Positions 1 through 10,398 are shown, counted from the first letter of the stretch. The stretch is DNA of 64,000 nt from Citromicrobium sp. UBA3494 (GCA_002377695.1 DFQH01000002.1:124001-188000), one strand, 5' to 3'. The notes: a model not told the origin generated them from the sequence alone. Made by a program: numbers and translations.

Positions 1-362
1 ATACGGTGGAACAGATGCTTGCGCTCGGCGCACAGCGAGGCCGGATCGGCGCCGCCATCGGGCCGACGATCGCCCAGGCCAGCTACGAGGTGGATGCTGG
101 TTTTCGCGATCGGTTCCTCGAAGACGACCCTGCGAACGCTCGCTTCTTCGAGCCCGGCAAGCCCGGCCACCATCAGTTCGATCTCCCCGGATTCGTCGCG
201 GCGCAGCTCAAGAATGCGGGTATCGGATCGGTCGAAAACCTCGCGCTCGACACCTATGGCGATGCCGCCCGCTTCTATTCCTACCGCCGCGCAACCCACC
301 GGGGTCAGGCGACCTACGGGCGCCAGGGGGCGTTCGTCGGCCTGCCTCCGGAGCGCCCCTAG
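1..362 (+). CDS. pgeF: Laccase-domain protein PgeF/YfiH, C-terminal part (5' end outside window)
   Basis: The last 119 or so codons of a YfiH/PgeF-family protein run in from the left edge; the frame is open back to base 3, so the true start lies outside. Visible family features are 'AAIGPTIAQASYEV', matching the usual 'GPxIGxxxYEV' block, and 'RFYSYRRATHRGQ' near the C-terminus, matching the family's 'FYSYRRD..tGRQ'. Members are single-domain metal-binding enzymes reported to act on purine nucleosides or polyphenols, and in E. coli to edit peptidoglycan precursors; which activity applies here cannot be told. The metal ligands that sit further upstream are not in the window. It is followed by a 200-base gap before petA and is probably a separate transcription unit. 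Confidence 0.8.
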   Translation, partial: TVEQMLALGAQRGRIGAAIGPTIAQASYEVDAGFRDRFLEDDPANARFFEPGKPGHHQFDLPGFVAAQLKNAGIGSVENLALDTYGDAARFYSYRRATHRGQATYGRQGAFVGLPPERP

Positions 363-563
363 CAGGTCCTCGCTTGCGCGACGGCGTATTACAGTTGCGC
401 AAAAGGCCATTGGCAGCCACCACCTTACGCGCTAACAGCCCGCGCTAACGGGAAGGGGGCCTCGCTCCCCGACGCGGTCGTTCGCATGCGGATCGCGCAC
501 ATTCCCTGAAGGCAACACGGGCGGATCGGCTCGATCCCGATGCGCCGCGACAAGGCAGGAACG
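363..563. other. Intergenic region upstream of the bc1 operon
   Basis: About 200 bases between the laccase-domain gene and petA. No convincing gene, tRNA or terminator hairpin with a T-run is visible. It presumably holds the petABC promoter, but no clear -35/-10 pair could be picked by eye. Confidence 0.4.
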
Positions 564-1142
564 ATGGCAGAGGCAACTGGTGCCGCGACCGCGGAACCCC
601 ACGAAACAGGCGATCTGACCGATGGCGTGCGCCGTCGTGACTTCATCAACATCGCCGCGCTGAGCGCAGCCGGTGTCGGCGGGGCGGCGGTTCTCTATCC
701 GCTGGTCAGCCAGATGGCCCCTTCGGCAGACGTTCTGGCCGAAAGCACGACCGAGGTCGATGTATCGGCGATCCAGCCGGGCCAGGCGATCAAGGCTGTG
801 TTCCGCAAGCAGCCGCTGTTCGTGCGCCGCCTGACGCCTGCGGAAATGGAAGCGGCCGATGCCGTCCCGCTGAGCGCGCTGCGCGATCCGCAGACCCTCG
901 CCGACCGGACCAAGGAAGGCCATACGGACCTGCTCGTCACCATGGGCGTGTGCACCCACCTCGGCTGCGTGCCGCTGGGCGCTGCAGAGGGTGAGAACAA
1001 GGGCGAATTCGGCGGCTATTTCTGCCCCTGCCACGGCTCTCAGTTCGATACGGCTGCCCGCATCCGCAAGGGCCCCGCGCCGACCAATCTCGAAGTTCCC
1101 GAGTACGAATTCACGTCCGATACGACGATCGTAGTGGGTTAA
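564..1142 (+). CDS. petA: Ubiquinol-cytochrome c reductase Rieske iron-sulfur subunit
   Basis: Rieske subunit of the cytochrome bc1 complex, which carries electrons from ubiquinol to cytochrome c1 at the periplasmic face of the inner membrane. The start at 564 was preferred to an in-frame ATG at 540 because AGGCAGGA lies just upstream of it; this gives 192 residues. A twin-arginine-like 'RRRDF' (residues 23-27) precedes one hydrophobic anchor. The cluster-binding motifs are both present: CTHLGC (C130, H132, with C135) and CPCHGS (C154, H157, with C156), giving the two Cys and two His ligands and the stabilising disulfide. It is first in the petABC operon, 18 bases before petB. Confidence 0.96.
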   Translation: MAEATGAATAEPHETGDLTDGVRRRDFINIAALSAAGVGGAAVLYPLVSQMAPSADVLAESTTEVDVSAIQPGQAIKAVFRKQPLFVRRLTPAEMEAADAVPLSALRDPQTLADRTKEGHTDLLVTMGVCTHLGCVPLGAAEGENKGEFGGYFCPCHGSQFDTAARIRKGPAPTNLEVPEYEFTSDTTIVVG

Positions 1143-1160
1143 GGCAGAGAAAGACGTAAC

Positions 1161-2450
1161 ATGAGTTTTCCCTGGGCCAAGGAATATACCCCGGCGAGCG
1201 GGTTCACCAAGTGGGTGGACGAGAAGCTGCCCCTGCCGCGTTTCGTCTATAACGCGATCGGCGGCGGCTATCCGGTGCCGCGCAACCTCAACTACATGTG
1301 GAATTTCGGCGTTCTGGCGGGCTTCTGCCTGGTGCTCCAGATCGTCACCGGCGTGGTGCTGGCGATGCATTATGCCGCCAACGCGCAGGTCGCCTTCGGC
1401 ACGGTCGAGCACATCATGCGCGACGTGAACTGGGGCTGGATGATGCGCTACATGCACGCCAACGGCGCCAGCTTCTTCTTCATGGTGCTGTACCTGCACA
1501 TTTTCCGTGGCTTCTTCTATGCGTCGTACAAGCCCCCGCGCGAGATGATCTGGCTGCTGGGCGTGGTCATCTTCCTCCTCGCCATGGCGACCGCGTTCAT
1601 GGGTTACGTCCTGCCGTGGGGCCAGATGAGCTTCTGGGGCGCCAAGGTCATCACCGGGCTGTTCTCCGCCATCCCCCTGGTCGGTGAGCCGATCCAGGTC
1701 TGGCTGCTGGGCGGTTTCGCGCCCGACAATGCCGCGCTGAACCGCTTCTTCTCCCTGCACTTCCTGCTGCCCTTCGTGATTGCCGCCGTGGTGATCCTGC
1801 ATATCTGGGCGCTGCACATCCCCGGTTCGTCCAACCCGACCGGCGTGGAAGTGAAGAGCGAAAGCGATACCGTGCCGTTCCATCCGTACTATACGGCGAA
1901 GGACGGTTTCGGGCTGGGTGTCTTCCTGATCATCTATTGCGTGTTCGTGTTCTTCCTGCCGAACATGCTGGGCCACCCGGACAATTACATCGAGGCGAAC
2001 CCGCTCTCGACCCCGGCGCACATCGTGCCCGAATGGTATTTCTATCCGTTCTACGCCATCCTGCGTGCGTTCACCTTCGATTTCATCCTCGAGGCGAAGC
2101 TGTGGGGCGTGCTGGCCATGTTCAGCTCGATCCTCCTGTGGTTCCTGCTGCCCTGGCTCGATCGCTCGAAGGTACGCAGCGGCCATTACCGTCCGCTGTT
2201 CCGGGTGTTCTTCTGGATCTTCATGGCCAACCTGGCGCTGCTGTTCTACCTCGGCGGTGCGCCGGCCGAAGAACCCTACGTGATGCTCAGCCAGCTGGCG
2301 ACGGCCTACTACTTCCTGCACTTCCTCGTGATTTTGCCGATCGTTTCGTCGATCGAAAAACCCAAGCCGCTGCCATTCTCGATCACCGAGGCGGTGTTGA
2401 AGAGCGACAAGCAGGCCGTGCTGGGCGAAAACACCAGCCCCGCGACCTGA
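1161..2450 (+). CDS. petB: Cytochrome b of the bc1 complex
   Basis: A 429-residue polytopic membrane protein, full length for proteobacterial cytochrome b with fused N- and C-terminal parts. It binds hemes bL and bH and forms the quinol oxidation and quinone reduction sites. Visible hallmarks are 'NYMWNFG' near the N-terminus, the helix B/D region with paired histidines ('MHY', '[11 protein letters not shown]', 'LYLHIFRG', later '[11 protein letters not shown]'), the helix C/cd segment '[14 protein letters not shown]', and the conserved 'PEWYF' Qo-site motif. It is the middle gene of petABC, 29 bases before petC. The ~2-kb open frame on the opposite strand is a codon-bias shadow. Confidence 0.98.
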   Translation: MSFPWAKEYTPASGFTKWVDEKLPLPRFVYNAIGGGYPVPRNLNYMWNFGVLAGFCLVLQIVTGVVLAMHYAANAQVAFGTVEHIMRDVNWGWMMRYMHANGASFFFMVLYLHIFRGFFYASYKPPREMIWLLGVVIFLLAMATAFMGYVLPWGQMSFWGAKVITGLFSAIPLVGEPIQVWLLGGFAPDNAALNRFFSLHFLLPFVIAAVVILHIWALHIPGSSNPTGVEVKSESDTVPFHPYYTAKDGFGLGVFLIIYCVFVFFLPNMLGHPDNYIEANPLSTPAHIVPEWYFYPFYAILRAFTFDFILEAKLWGVLAMFSSILLWFLLPWLDRSKVRSGHYRPLFRVFFWIFMANLALLFYLGGAPAEEPYVMLSQLATAYYFLHFLVILPIVSSIEKPKPLPFSITEAVLKSDKQAVLGENTSPAT

Positions 2451-2479
2451 GACGACGGACAAGAGATTAGGAAATTCCG

Positions 2480-3349
2480 ATGATCCGCATTCTAGCTGCC
2501 CTTGCCGGTCTCGTGTTCGCGGGCGTTGCCCTGCTCTCGTTCGGCTTCGGTGCCTACGCCTTTTTCACCGAAGAGCCGCTGCATTCGGCGGAGCACGAGT
2601 TCCATCTGGAAGCGCACGGGCCCGAAAGCGGCTTCTCGTTCGACGGGCCGCTGGGCACCTGGGACATCGCGCAGCTGCAGCGTGGGTACAAGGTCTACAA
2701 GGAAGTCTGTTCGGCCTGCCACAGCCTGAACTACGTCGCCTTCCGCGATCTGGCGGACCTCGGCTATTCCGAGGAACAGGTTAAGGCCGAAGCCGCCAGC
2801 TGGCAGGTGCCGGGAATCGATCCGAACACCGGCGAGGCGACCACGCGCCCCGGCACGGACACCGACTACTTCCCGTCGCCCTATCCCAACAAGGTCGCTG
2901 CAGCGGCAGCGAACAACAATGCCGTTCCGCCCGATCTCTCGCTGATGACCAAGGCGCGCCACCACGGCACGGACTATGTCTATTCGCTGCTGACGGGCTA
3001 CACCGATCCCGCCACCTTCGAAAACGACGGCAAGCGGCTGATGGAGGAATTTCCCGAATTCGCCACGCCTGAAGGGCTCTATTTCAATCCCTACTTCGCC
3101 AACCTCAATCTGGCGATGGCACCGCCGCTGACCTCGGCCGGGCAGGTGACCTTCGACGATGGCAAGGAAGCCACGATCTCGCAGATGTCGAAGGACGTTG
3201 CGGCCTTCCTGACCTGGACTGCCGAACCCAAGCTGATCGAGCGCAAGCAGACCGGCTGGCCGGTGCTCGTCTTCCTGCTCTTCGCGACGGTCCTCGCCTA
3301 TTTCGCCAAGCGGCAGATCTGGTCGAGCGTGAAGCCGAAGAAGGACTGA
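2480..3349 (+). CDS. petC: Cytochrome c1 of the bc1 complex
   Basis: A 289-residue membrane-anchored c-type cytochrome that accepts electrons from the Rieske protein and passes them to soluble cytochrome c. An N-terminal hydrophobic segment serves as export signal. The heme attachment motif is CSACHS (C77, C80, H81), followed by the family signature 'LNYVAFRDL'. The sixth heme ligand is very likely M213 in 'AMAPPL'. A C-terminal hydrophobic helix ('PVLVFLLFATVLAYFAK') anchors it in the membrane with a basic tail. It is the third gene of petABC and no strong terminator follows. Confidence 0.97.
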   Translation: MIRILAALAGLVFAGVALLSFGFGAYAFFTEEPLHSAEHEFHLEAHGPESGFSFDGPLGTWDIAQLQRGYKVYKEVCSACHSLNYVAFRDLADLGYSEEQVKAEAASWQVPGIDPNTGEATTRPGTDTDYFPSPYPNKVAAAAANNNAVPPDLSLMTKARHHGTDYVYSLLTGYTDPATFENDGKRLMEEFPEFATPEGLYFNPYFANLNLAMAPPLTSAGQVTFDDGKEATISQMSKDVAAFLTWTAEPKLIERKQTGWPVLVFLLFATVLAYFAKRQIWSSVKPKKD

Positions 3350-3389
3350 TCCGATCGGCGGCCCGGACACCAACGCCGGACGCCGCGCC

Positions 3390-3929
3390 ATGCTCAGTAC
3401 CGAGCAGCTGCGCGCGAGCATCCGCACGGTACCGGACTTTCCCAAGCCGGGCATCCAGTTCCGCGATATTTCGACGTTGCTGGCCAACCCCGCGGCGTTG
3501 CACACCAGCGTTACCCTGCTGGCCAGGGAGGTGCGCAGTTCGGGCGCCACGCTGGTTGCCGGCATGGAAGCGCGCGGCTTCATCTTCGGGGCTGCCGTGG
3601 CGATAGAGGCAGGGGTGGGCTTCGTGCCCATCCGCAAGCCCGGCAAGCTCCCGGTCGAGACGATCGGGGTGGACTACGCGCTGGAATACGGCAGCGACCG
3701 GCTCGAAATCGATCCGGGCGCAATCGACGCGGACGATAAGGTGGCGCTGGTCGACGATCTCATCGCCACCGGCGGGACCGCGCTCGCCGCAACCCAACTG
3801 GTCCGCATGACGAGCGCGGATGTCGCGACCGCGCTTTTCGTGGTCGATCTGCCGGATCTGGGCGGCGCGACGCGGCTTCGGAACGCTGGCATCTCCGTCA
3901 CTTCCCTGCTCTCCTTCGAGGGCGAGTAA
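3390..3929 (+). CDS. apt: Adenine phosphoribosyltransferase
   Basis: A 179-residue cytosolic purine-salvage enzyme converting adenine and PRPP to AMP and pyrophosphate. The N-terminal 'IRTVPDFPKPGIQFRDI' is the usual APT opening, 'VAGMEARGFIFGAAVA' is the loop region, and the PRPP-binding motif 'VDDLIATGGT' sits at residues 121-130. Length is normal for the family. It begins 40 bases after petC on the same strand, so it may share the petABC transcript, an association that is probably one of convenience. Confidence 0.95.
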   Translation: MLSTEQLRASIRTVPDFPKPGIQFRDISTLLANPAALHTSVTLLAREVRSSGATLVAGMEARGFIFGAAVAIEAGVGFVPIRKPGKLPVETIGVDYALEYGSDRLEIDPGAIDADDKVALVDDLIATGGTALAATQLVRMTSADVATALFVVDLPDLGGATRLRNAGISVTSLLSFEGE

Positions 3930-4008
3930 GACTGGCATCGCTCAGGGGTCTGGAACCCGAGCGGCCACAGTACCGTTGTCAGCGGATTGAGGGAGGTCTG
4001 ATCTAACC

Positions 4009-5865
4009 ATGGAATCGAGCGCACTGGTGATTGCCGCGATCGGCGCGCTGGGCATCGGCGCGCAATGGATTGCGTGGCGTACCGGGTGGCCCGCCATCGT
4101 CCTGATGCTGGCCGCGGGTTTCCTTGCGGGACCGGTTCTGGGTATTTTCAATCCGGAAGAAACCTTCGGTTCGCTGCTGGAACCCATGATCGGGATCGGC
4201 GTGGCGCTGATCCTGTTCGAGGGCGGGCTCAGCCTGGATTTCCGTGAATTGCGCCATTCCGGAAGCGCGGTCTGGCGCCTGGCCACGATCGGCGTGATCG
4301 TGGGCTGGGCGTTGGGCTCCATAACCGGATATTATGTTGCAGGGATCGTGTGGCCGGTTGCCATCCTGTTCGGTGGGATTCTGGTTGTAACGGGACCGAC
4401 TGTCGTTCTGCCGCTGCTTCGCCAGTCCAACGTGCAGACACGGCCAGCCTCGATCCTCAAATGGGAAGCCATCGTCAACGATCCGACCGGCGCTCTCGCG
4501 GCCGTCATTGCCTACGAATATTTCCGCAAGGTGGCCGAAGCGCCCGGTGCCTCGCTGTTCGAAGTCGTGCCGCCGCTGATCTTCGCGGCGGGGGTTTCGG
4601 GCATCATCGGGTATGCTGCCGCCTGGATCATCGCCTATCTGTTCCCGCGCGGTGCCGTACCCGAGTATCTCAAGGTGCCGGTGCTGTTCTCCACCGTGAT
4701 CGCGGTGTTCGTCGGCACCAACATGATCGAGCACGAGGCCGGGCTGGTCGCCGTGACCGTGATGGGCGTTGCGCTGGCAAACATGGATGTGTCCTCCCTG
4801 CGCAGCATCCATCCCTTCAAGGAAAACATCGCCGTCCTGCTCGTATCGGGGATTTTCATCCTGCTATCGGCCTCGCTGACCTGGGAAGACCTGCAATATG
4901 TGAACTGGCGCTTCGGTGCATTCCTGGTCGTGCTGTTGTTCGTGGTGCGCCCGGCAACCGTGCTGATCAGCCTGCTGGGCAGCCCGATTCCCTGGAACGA
5001 GCGATTCTTCGTCGCGTGGATCGCACCGCGCGGGATCGTTCTGGTTGCCATTTCCGGCCTGTTCGCCCTGCGGTTGAGCGACCTTGGCTATGGCGACGGT
5101 AACGTGCTGATCGGGCTGAGCTTCGCGGTGGTCGTCGCAACGATCGTGGCGCACGGGTTCACGGTAAACCTGGCGGCGAAGCTGCTGAAGGTGAAGGGCA
5201 CCAGCCGTCCGGGCCTGCTGATCGCGGGAAGCACAGCGTGGACGATCGCGCTCGCCAAGCAGATGCACGAACTCAAGACGCCGGTGATGATCGTCGATTC
5301 CAGCTGGCAGCGCCTTGCTGCCGCACGGCGGGAAGGGCTCCCGTTCTACCACGGAGAAATCCTCAACGAGGCCACCGAACACAATCTCGACCTCAACCCC
5401 TATCAGGTGCTCGTCGCCGCGACCGAGAACGAGGCATACAATACGCTGGTGTGCAACGAATTCGCGCACGAGATCGGGCGGGACAGTGTGTACCAGCTGG
5501 GCGAGGCATCGGACGACGATCGCCGTGCGCTGCCGGAAAGCCTGCGCGGGCGTGCGCTGTTCGCCTCCGGCTTCGGTGTCGCCGAGGTCGAGGAACGCCA
5601 GAAGGAAGGCTGGACCTTCCGCCGCACCAAGCTGACCGAAGAGTTCACGATCGACGATGCGCGGGCCAAGCTGGGCGACAAGGCGCAGATGCTGCTGCTG
5701 CTCAGGGAAAACGGGACGATGCGCTTCTTCACCCACGCAGCCAAGCCTGAACCGCGTGCAGGCGACATCATCATTACATATTCACCGCAACAGCTTAAGA
5801 GGGCCGAGGCGGAGTCCGCAAAACGGGAAGCCGCGTCGAACGCCGGGCGCCCCAAGCCCGCATGA
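4009..5865 (+). CDS. Sodium/proton antiporter with C-terminal TrkA-type domain
   Basis: A 618-residue inner-membrane cation/proton antiporter. The first ~390 residues hold about a dozen hydrophobic helices with the signature 'ALILFEGGLSLDFRELR' and 'VTGPTVVLPLL' of the CPA1/NhaP-type exchangers. From about residue 395 ('RPGLLIAGSTAWTIALAKQM') there is a Rossmann-like TrkA-N regulatory domain and then a second cytoplasmic domain, so activity may respond to nucleotides. The ion specificity (Na+ or K+) cannot be told from sequence. Its last 4 bases overlap the longest possible reading of the next gene, but the real start of that gene is likely 27 bases further on. Confidence 0.88.
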   Translation: MESSALVIAAIGALGIGAQWIAWRTGWPAIVLMLAAGFLAGPVLGIFNPEETFGSLLEPMIGIGVALILFEGGLSLDFRELRHSGSAVWRLATIGVIVGWALGSITGYYVAGIVWPVAILFGGILVVTGPTVVLPLLRQSNVQTRPASILKWEAIVNDPTGALAAVIAYEYFRKVAEAPGASLFEVVPPLIFAAGVSGIIGYAAAWIIAYLFPRGAVPEYLKVPVLFSTVIAVFVGTNMIEHEAGLVAVTVMGVALANMDVSSLRSIHPFKENIAVLLVSGIFILLSASLTWEDLQYVNWRFGAFLVVLLFVVRPATVLISLLGSPIPWNERFFVAWIAPRGIVLVAISGLFALRLSDLGYGDGNVLIGLSFAVVVATIVAHGFTVNLAAKLLKVKGTSRPGLLIAGSTAWTIALAKQMHELKTPVMIVDSSWQRLAAARREGLPFYHGEILNEATEHNLDLNPYQVLVAATENEAYNTLVCNEFAHEIGRDSVYQLGEASDDDRRALPESLRGRALFASGFGVAEVEERQKEGWTFRRTKLTEEFTIDDARAKLGDKAQMLLLLRENGTMRFFTHAAKPEPRAGDIIITYSPQQLKRAEAESAKREAASNAGRPKPA

Positions 5866-5891
5866 GAAAATTAGTCGAGGGAGGATTGGCC

Positions 5892-6542
5892 ATGCGTGGC
5901 CCGATGATGATGCTGGCGCTCGGTGCGCTTCTGGCAGGTTGCAACGGAGACGAGCCGGCGCCTGCGCCCGAGCCGACACCGACGCCGGTCGCCACCGAGG
6001 ATGGTACGGAGCAGGCCTCCATCATCCGGCCGGAGATGGAGGTCGAACGCCCCCCCATCGCGCTCGAGCCCCTGCGCGCCACGATCCCCTTCGGCGATGG
6101 CGGATCGGACCTGAGCGAGATGGCACTCGCAGAACTCAACGCCATGCTGGAAACGGACCAGTGGCAGCAGGTCGAGCGGGTGATCCTGCGGGGCCATAGC
6201 GATGCCGGCGGTCCGGACAGGGTCAATATGCGTGTGTCGGAAGAACGTGCGCAGGCGGTGGCCGACTGGCTGATGGAACAGGGCCTGGACGAGGAGGCGA
6301 TCCGCGTGATTCCTTTCGGCGCGCAGAACCCCGTGCAGCCCAACCTTCTGCCCAATGGCGAACCCAATGAACGCGGCCGCGCCGCCAATCGGCGCGTGGA
6401 AGTCACGCTTTTGGTGCCCGAAGGTGCGACCATTCCCGATCCGGGGCCGACGGTGACGCCCGAGCCCGAGGGGCCGCCGAGTTCGCCCGCATCGGGCGCG
6501 TCGCCCAAACCGCGCGCCACCGGCACCAGCATCACCCAGTAG
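5892..6542 (+). CDS. OmpA-domain lipoprotein
   Basis: A 216-residue lipoprotein with a peptidoglycan-binding OmpA domain. The start at 5892 was chosen over an in-frame start at 5862 because GGGAGGA lies upstream and the protein then opens with a clean lipoprotein signal: 'MMMLALGALLAGC', with C17 as the lipidated residue. A Pro/Glu-rich linker follows. The domain (residues ~60-180) shows 'GHSDAGGPDRVNMRVSEERA' and 'NERGRAANRRVEV', the usual meso-DAP-contacting face. The C-terminus is a second Pro/Ser-rich tail. It probably tethers the outer membrane to peptidoglycan. It is convergent with cysQ, with only 8 bases between their stops. Confidence 0.88.
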   Translation: MRGPMMMLALGALLAGCNGDEPAPAPEPTPTPVATEDGTEQASIIRPEMEVERPPIALEPLRATIPFGDGGSDLSEMALAELNAMLETDQWQQVERVILRGHSDAGGPDRVNMRVSEERAQAVADWLMEQGLDEEAIRVIPFGAQNPVQPNLLPNGEPNERGRAANRRVEVTLLVPEGATIPDPGPTVTPEPEGPPSSPASGASPKPRATGTSITQ

Positions 6543-6550
6543 TTTGGCGC

Positions 6551-7282
6551 CTATTGCGCGATCGCGCGCAGGATAGGCTGTGCAAGGTCTTCCCGGCAGA
6601 TCAGCAAGTCGGGGAGCGAGGCGCCGGCGCGATTATATGCCAGCGGCTCCCCATCGATCCGCGAGCAATGCAGACCATGCGCCTGGGCCACCGCGACAGG
6701 CGCGCAATTGTCCCATTCGAACTGCCCGCCGCTGTGCAGGTAGGCATCCGCCTCTCCGCGCACCACGGCCATCGCCTTGGCCCCAGCGGATCCCATGCCC
6801 ACCAGTTCCAGATCGAGCGCGGCGGAGACACTCTCGGCCACGGCGGGGGGGCGCGTCCGGCTGACGACCATCTTTCGGGTAGGAGCCGCGTTTACCGGGG
6901 CTCCCGGCGTACTGGTCAGCACCACGTCGAGCGCGGGCAGGGCGACCGCGCCGGTGTGCGCCCTGCCATCCACGGCCAGGCCGATATGGATCGCCCAGTC
7001 GTCGCGCCCCTCGGCATATTCACGGGTGCCGTCGACCGGATCGATAATCCACACGCGCGAATGGGCGAGGCGGGCCGGATCGTCTTCGCTTTCCTCGGAG
7101 AGAATCGCGTCTTCCGGCCGATGCTGGCGCAGCGCCGCCATGAGAAAGGCGTTCACCGTCTTGTCGCCCGCATCGCCGAGTGCGCGCCCTTCCAGCAGGC
7201 CGTTCGCGCGCACCTCTATCGCAATGGCCCCGGCCGCTCTGGCCAGCGCCAAGGCGAGCTGCGTGTCGTCCGCCGCACTCAT
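6551..7282 (-). CDS. cysQ: 3'(2'),5'-bisphosphate nucleotidase CysQ
   Basis: A 243-residue member of the inositol monophosphatase superfamily that hydrolyses PAP (3'-phosphoadenosine 5'-phosphate) left over from sulfate activation. Metal-site motifs are visible: 'ILSEESEDD', '[13 protein letters not shown]' and '[16 protein letters not shown]'. The ATG start overlaps the stop of cysNC by 4 bases (ATGA). Its position at the end of cysD-cysNC-cysQ supports CysQ rather than a true inositol phosphatase. Confidence 0.92.
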   Translation of the reverse strand: MSAADDTQLALALARAAGAIAIEVRANGLLEGRALGDAGDKTVNAFLMAALRQHRPEDAILSEESEDDPARLAHSRVWIIDPVDGTREYAEGRDDWAIHIGLAVDGRAHTGAVALPALDVVLTSTPGAPVNAAPTRKMVVSRTRPPAVAESVSAALDLELVGMGSAGAKAMAVVRGEADAYLHSGGQFEWDNCAPVAVAQAHGLHCSRIDGEPLAYNRAGASLPDLLICREDLAQPILRAIAQ

Positions 7283-9204
7283 TTGAGGGGCATGACCTGT
7301 GCGATGATGTGATCCGCCGCTTCCTCAACCGTCATATCGACCGTGTTGACGCGGATCTCCGGATTTTCCGGGGCCTCGTAAGGGCTGTCGATCCCGGTGA
7401 AGTTCTTCAGCTTGCCCTCCCGCGCTTTCCTGTAGAGGCCCTTCACATCGCGCTGCTCGGCCACCTCCAGCGGCGTGTCGACGAAAATCTCCACGAACTC
7501 GCCTTCGGGCAGCATATCGCGCACCATCTTCCTTTCGGCGCGGAAGGGGCTGATGAAGGCGGTCAGCACGATCAGCCCGGCATCCGCCATCAGCTTGGCG
7601 ACTTCTCCGATCCGGCGGATATTCTCGATCCGGTCGGTTTCGGTAAAGCCCAGATCCCTGTTCAATCCGTGGCGCACATTGTCCCCGTCGAGCAGGAAGG
7701 TGTGGCGGTTCATCAGGGCGAGCTTCTTTTCGACCGCGTTGGCGATCGTCGACTTGCCGGAGCCCGAAAGGCCGGTGAACCACAGCACGCGCGGCACCTG
7801 GTTCTTGAGCGCGGCATGATGATCGCGCGCAATGTCTGTCGGTTGCCAGTGGACGTTCTGCGCGCGCCGCAATGCAAAATTGATCATCCCGCACGCGACC
7901 GTCGCGTTGCTTTCCTTGTCGATCAGGATGAACCCGCCGAGCGCCTTTGATTCCCTGTAAGGTGCGAATGCAATCGGCCGATCGGTATGCAGCTCGACCA
8001 CGCCGATGCTGTTCAGCTCCAGCGTCTTGGCGGCCAGCCGCGCGCCCTCGCCGGTCGGATTATTGACGTCGATCTCGTATTTCGGCGGCTGCAAGGTGGC
8101 GGTGACGGTGCGCGTGCCGAGCTTGAGCCAGTAGCCGCGCCCCGGCTTCATCGCGATCTTGTCCATCCACACAAGATGCGCGTCGAACTGATCGGCGACC
8201 TGCGGTGGGTCCTCCGCACTCGCTATCACGTCGCCGCGGCTGCAATCGACCTCGTCTGCCAGCGTCAGGGTGATGGATTGCCCGGCGACAGCTTCTTCGA
8301 GCTGACCATCGAAGGTCTCGATCGCCTTGACCGTGCTCTGCGCGCCAGAAGGCAGGATACGCACTGCATCGCCCGGCTGGATCGTACCATCGCTCACCAG
8401 CCCGGCAAACCCGCGGAAATCCTGATTAGGGCGGTTCACCCACTGCACCGGCATGTGGAAAGGCCCGGTCTGGTCTCCGGCAAGCGGAAGGGCTTCCAGA
8501 TGCGCCACCAGTGTCGGCCCCTCGTACCACGGCATGGCGGGCGACGCATTGACGACATTGTCGCCCTTGAAGCCGGACAGCGGAATCGCAGCGATATTCT
8601 CGAACTCGAGCGCGGCGGCAAAGCCCCGGAAGTCGGCCTCGATCTCGGCAAACACGTCTGCGGCGTAATCGACCAGGTCCATCTTGTTGACCGCCAGGAT
8701 GACATGGCGAATGCCCAGCAGATGGGCGAGGAAGGCGTGGCGGCGGGTCTGCTGCAGCACGCCCTTGCGCGCATCGACCAGCAGCACCGCAGCATCGGCG
8801 GTGGATGCCCCCGTCACCATGTTGCGGGTATATTGCTCGTGCCCCGGTGTGTCCGCGACGATGAACTTGCGGTTCTCGGTCGCGAAGAAGCGATAGGCGA
8901 CGTCGATCGTGATGCCCTGTTCACGCTCGGCCGAAAGACCGTCCACCAGCAATGCGAAATCGAGCGTTTCTCCCTGCGTGCCCACCCGTGCGCTATCGCT
9001 TTCGAGCTGCTGCAGCTGGTCTTCGAACACCATGTGCGAATCGTAAAGCAGTCGCCCGATCAGAGTGGACTTGCCATCGTCCACGCTGCCGCAGGTGATG
9101 AAGCGCAGCAGGCCCGCATCGCGGTGACGGGCAAGATAGGCGTCGATATCCTCGGCGATCAGTGCGTCGGGGCGATATTCGGACGGGGTTTGCGCGTCGG
9201 CCAT
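7279..9204 (-). CDS. cysNC: Bifunctional sulfate adenylyltransferase subunit 1 / APS kinase
   Basis: A 641-residue fusion. The N-terminal ~440 residues are CysN, an EF-Tu-like GTPase ('[20 protein letters not shown]', then '[12 protein letters not shown]' and 'NKMDLVDY') that drives APS synthesis with CysD. The C-terminal ~190 residues are APS kinase CysC, with the P-loop 'GLSGSGKST' near residues 477-485, '[15 protein letters not shown]' and '[20 protein letters not shown]'. The product activates sulfate to PAPS in the cytosol. Its start and stop overlap cysD and cysQ respectively (ATGA), so the three are translationally coupled. Confidence 0.97.
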   Translation of the reverse strand: MADAQTPSEYRPDALIAEDIDAYLARHRDAGLLRFITCGSVDDGKSTLIGRLLYDSHMVFEDQLQQLESDSARVGTQGETLDFALLVDGLSAEREQGITIDVAYRFFATENRKFIVADTPGHEQYTRNMVTGASTADAAVLLVDARKGVLQQTRRHAFLAHLLGIRHVILAVNKMDLVDYAADVFAEIEADFRGFAAALEFENIAAIPLSGFKGDNVVNASPAMPWYEGPTLVAHLEALPLAGDQTGPFHMPVQWVNRPNQDFRGFAGLVSDGTIQPGDAVRILPSGAQSTVKAIETFDGQLEEAVAGQSITLTLADEVDCSRGDVIASAEDPPQVADQFDAHLVWMDKIAMKPGRGYWLKLGTRTVTATLQPPKYEIDVNNPTGEGARLAAKTLELNSIGVVELHTDRPIAFAPYRESKALGGFILIDKESNATVACGMINFALRRAQNVHWQPTDIARDHHAALKNQVPRVLWFTGLSGSGKSTIANAVEKKLALMNRHTFLLDGDNVRHGLNRDLGFTETDRIENIRRIGEVAKLMADAGLIVLTAFISPFRAERKMVRDMLPEGEFVEIFVDTPLEVAEQRDVKGLYRKAREGKLKNFTGIDSPYEAPENPEIRVNTVDMTVEEAADHIIAQVMPLK

Positions 9205-10106
9205 CAGAAATACCCCTCCGCCTTCTTCTTCTCCATCCCGGCGCCGCCTTCGTCCTTGTCGATCGCGCGGCCCTCCCGCTCGCTACTGGTGGTCAGCAGC
9301 ATTTCCTGCACCACAGCCTCGATCGTGTCGGCTTCGCTCTCCACCGCCCCGGTCAGCGGATAGCAGCCAAGCGTGCGGAATCGGACGGAGCGGGTTTGCG
9401 GCTGCTCACCGGTCTTGAGCGGAAAGCGCGCGTCATCCACCATCAGCAGCAGCCCGTCGCGTTCCACGACCGGGCGCGGGCTGGCGAAATAGAGTGAAGC
9501 GATCTCGATCCCCTCGCCCATGATGTATTGCCAGATATCCAGCTCGGTCCAGTTGGAGATCGGGAAGGCACGAATGCTCTCGCCCGGGTTCTTGCGGGTG
9601 TTGTAGAGGTTCCACAGCTCCGGGCGCTGGTTCTTCGGGTCCCAGGCATGGGCAGCTGTGCGGAAGGAAAGGACGCGTTCCTTGGCGCGGCTCTTCTCCT
9701 CGTCGCGCCGTGCGCCGCCGAAAGCCGCGTCGAAGCCATAGTGATCGAGCGCCTGCTTCAATCCTTGCGTCTTCCACATGTCGGTATGCAGGGCGCCGTG
9801 ATCGAAGGGGTTGATGCCGCGCTCCTTCGCCTCGGGGTTCTGCCAGACGAGCAGGTCCATCCCCGCCGCCTGCGCCGAAGCATCGCGCACCGCGTACATC
9901 TCCTGAAACTTCCAGGTCGTGTCGACATGCAGCAGCGGGAAGGGCGGGCTCGCCGGATAGAAGGCCTTGCGTGCCAGGTGCAGCATCACCGCGCTGTCCT
10001 TGCCGGCGGAATAGAGCATCACGGGCGCGCGCGCCTCGGCCACGACTTCGCGCATGATGTGGATCGCCTCTGCCTCGAGACGCTGAAGGTGTGTCAGTTT
10101 CGCCAT
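9204..10106 (-). CDS. cysD: Sulfate adenylyltransferase subunit 2
   Basis: ATP-PP-loop enzyme that adenylates sulfate, partner of CysN. The reading frame is open to 10226, but the start at 10106 ('[17 protein letters not shown]') gives 300 residues, the normal CysD length; the upstream 40 codons look non-coding and run towards the tRNA gene. Visible motifs are '[20 protein letters not shown]', 'LHVDTTWKF' and '[17 protein letters not shown]'. It is the first gene of the cysD-cysNC-cysQ operon. Confidence 0.96.
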   Translation of the reverse strand: MAKLTHLQRLEAEAIHIMREVVAEARAPVMLYSAGKDSAVMLHLARKAFYPASPPFPLLHVDTTWKFQEMYAVRDASAQAAGMDLLVWQNPEAKERGINPFDHGALHTDMWKTQGLKQALDHYGFDAAFGGARRDEEKSRAKERVLSFRTAAHAWDPKNQRPELWNLYNTRKNPGESIRAFPISNWTELDIWQYIMGEGIEIASLYFASPRPVVERDGLLLMVDDARFPLKTGEQPQTRSVRFRTLGCYPLTGAVESEADTIEAVVQEMLLTTSSEREGRAIDKDEGGAGMEKKKAEGYF

Positions 10107-10235
10107 TTGCGGCAGACCATGGTCACGACAATTGCGCGCGCCAAGAAAGAATCTGTTTCCCGCTTGCAACCGGCATGGCCGCGATGGAAGCGATTGACGC
10201 CCGGGCCCGGCCGGTGGCAAAGGCAATTGCAGCGG

Positions 10236-10309
10236 GCGGGTATAGCATAGTGGTAATGCTCCAGCCTTCCAAGCTGGCTAGAGGGGTTCGATTCCCCTTA
10301 CCCGCTCCA
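10236..10309 (+). tRNA. tRNA-Gly (anticodon TCC)
   Basis: A 74-base cloverleaf with 3' CCA encoded. The acceptor stem is GCGGGTA (10236-10242) pairing with TACCCGC (10299-10305), followed by T and CCA. The anticodon stem is CCAGC/GCTGG around the loop CTTCCAA, giving anticodon TCC, which reads GGA and other GGN codons. The T arm is GGGGTTCGATTCCCC. It is a lone tRNA between two minus-strand genes, with no integrase or duplicated 3' end next to it. Confidence 0.97.
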
Positions 10310-10398
10310 GACTTTCCGGTCATCTTCACCGCTGATCTCTCGCACCTGTCGGGCTGTGGGCGCGCGGTTGCCTGCCGTCGCTGGGCGACGGATCAGCG

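Noticed and set aside
432-2462. 676-codon open frame antisense to petA-petB
   Set aside because: Codon-bias shadow. The protein is full of His, Arg and Gln with no domain, and the sense strand encodes unmistakable bc1 subunits.
10236-10309. tRNA-Gly as an attachment site for an integrated element
   Set aside because: No integrase, no repeated 3' tRNA end and no shift in composition nearby.
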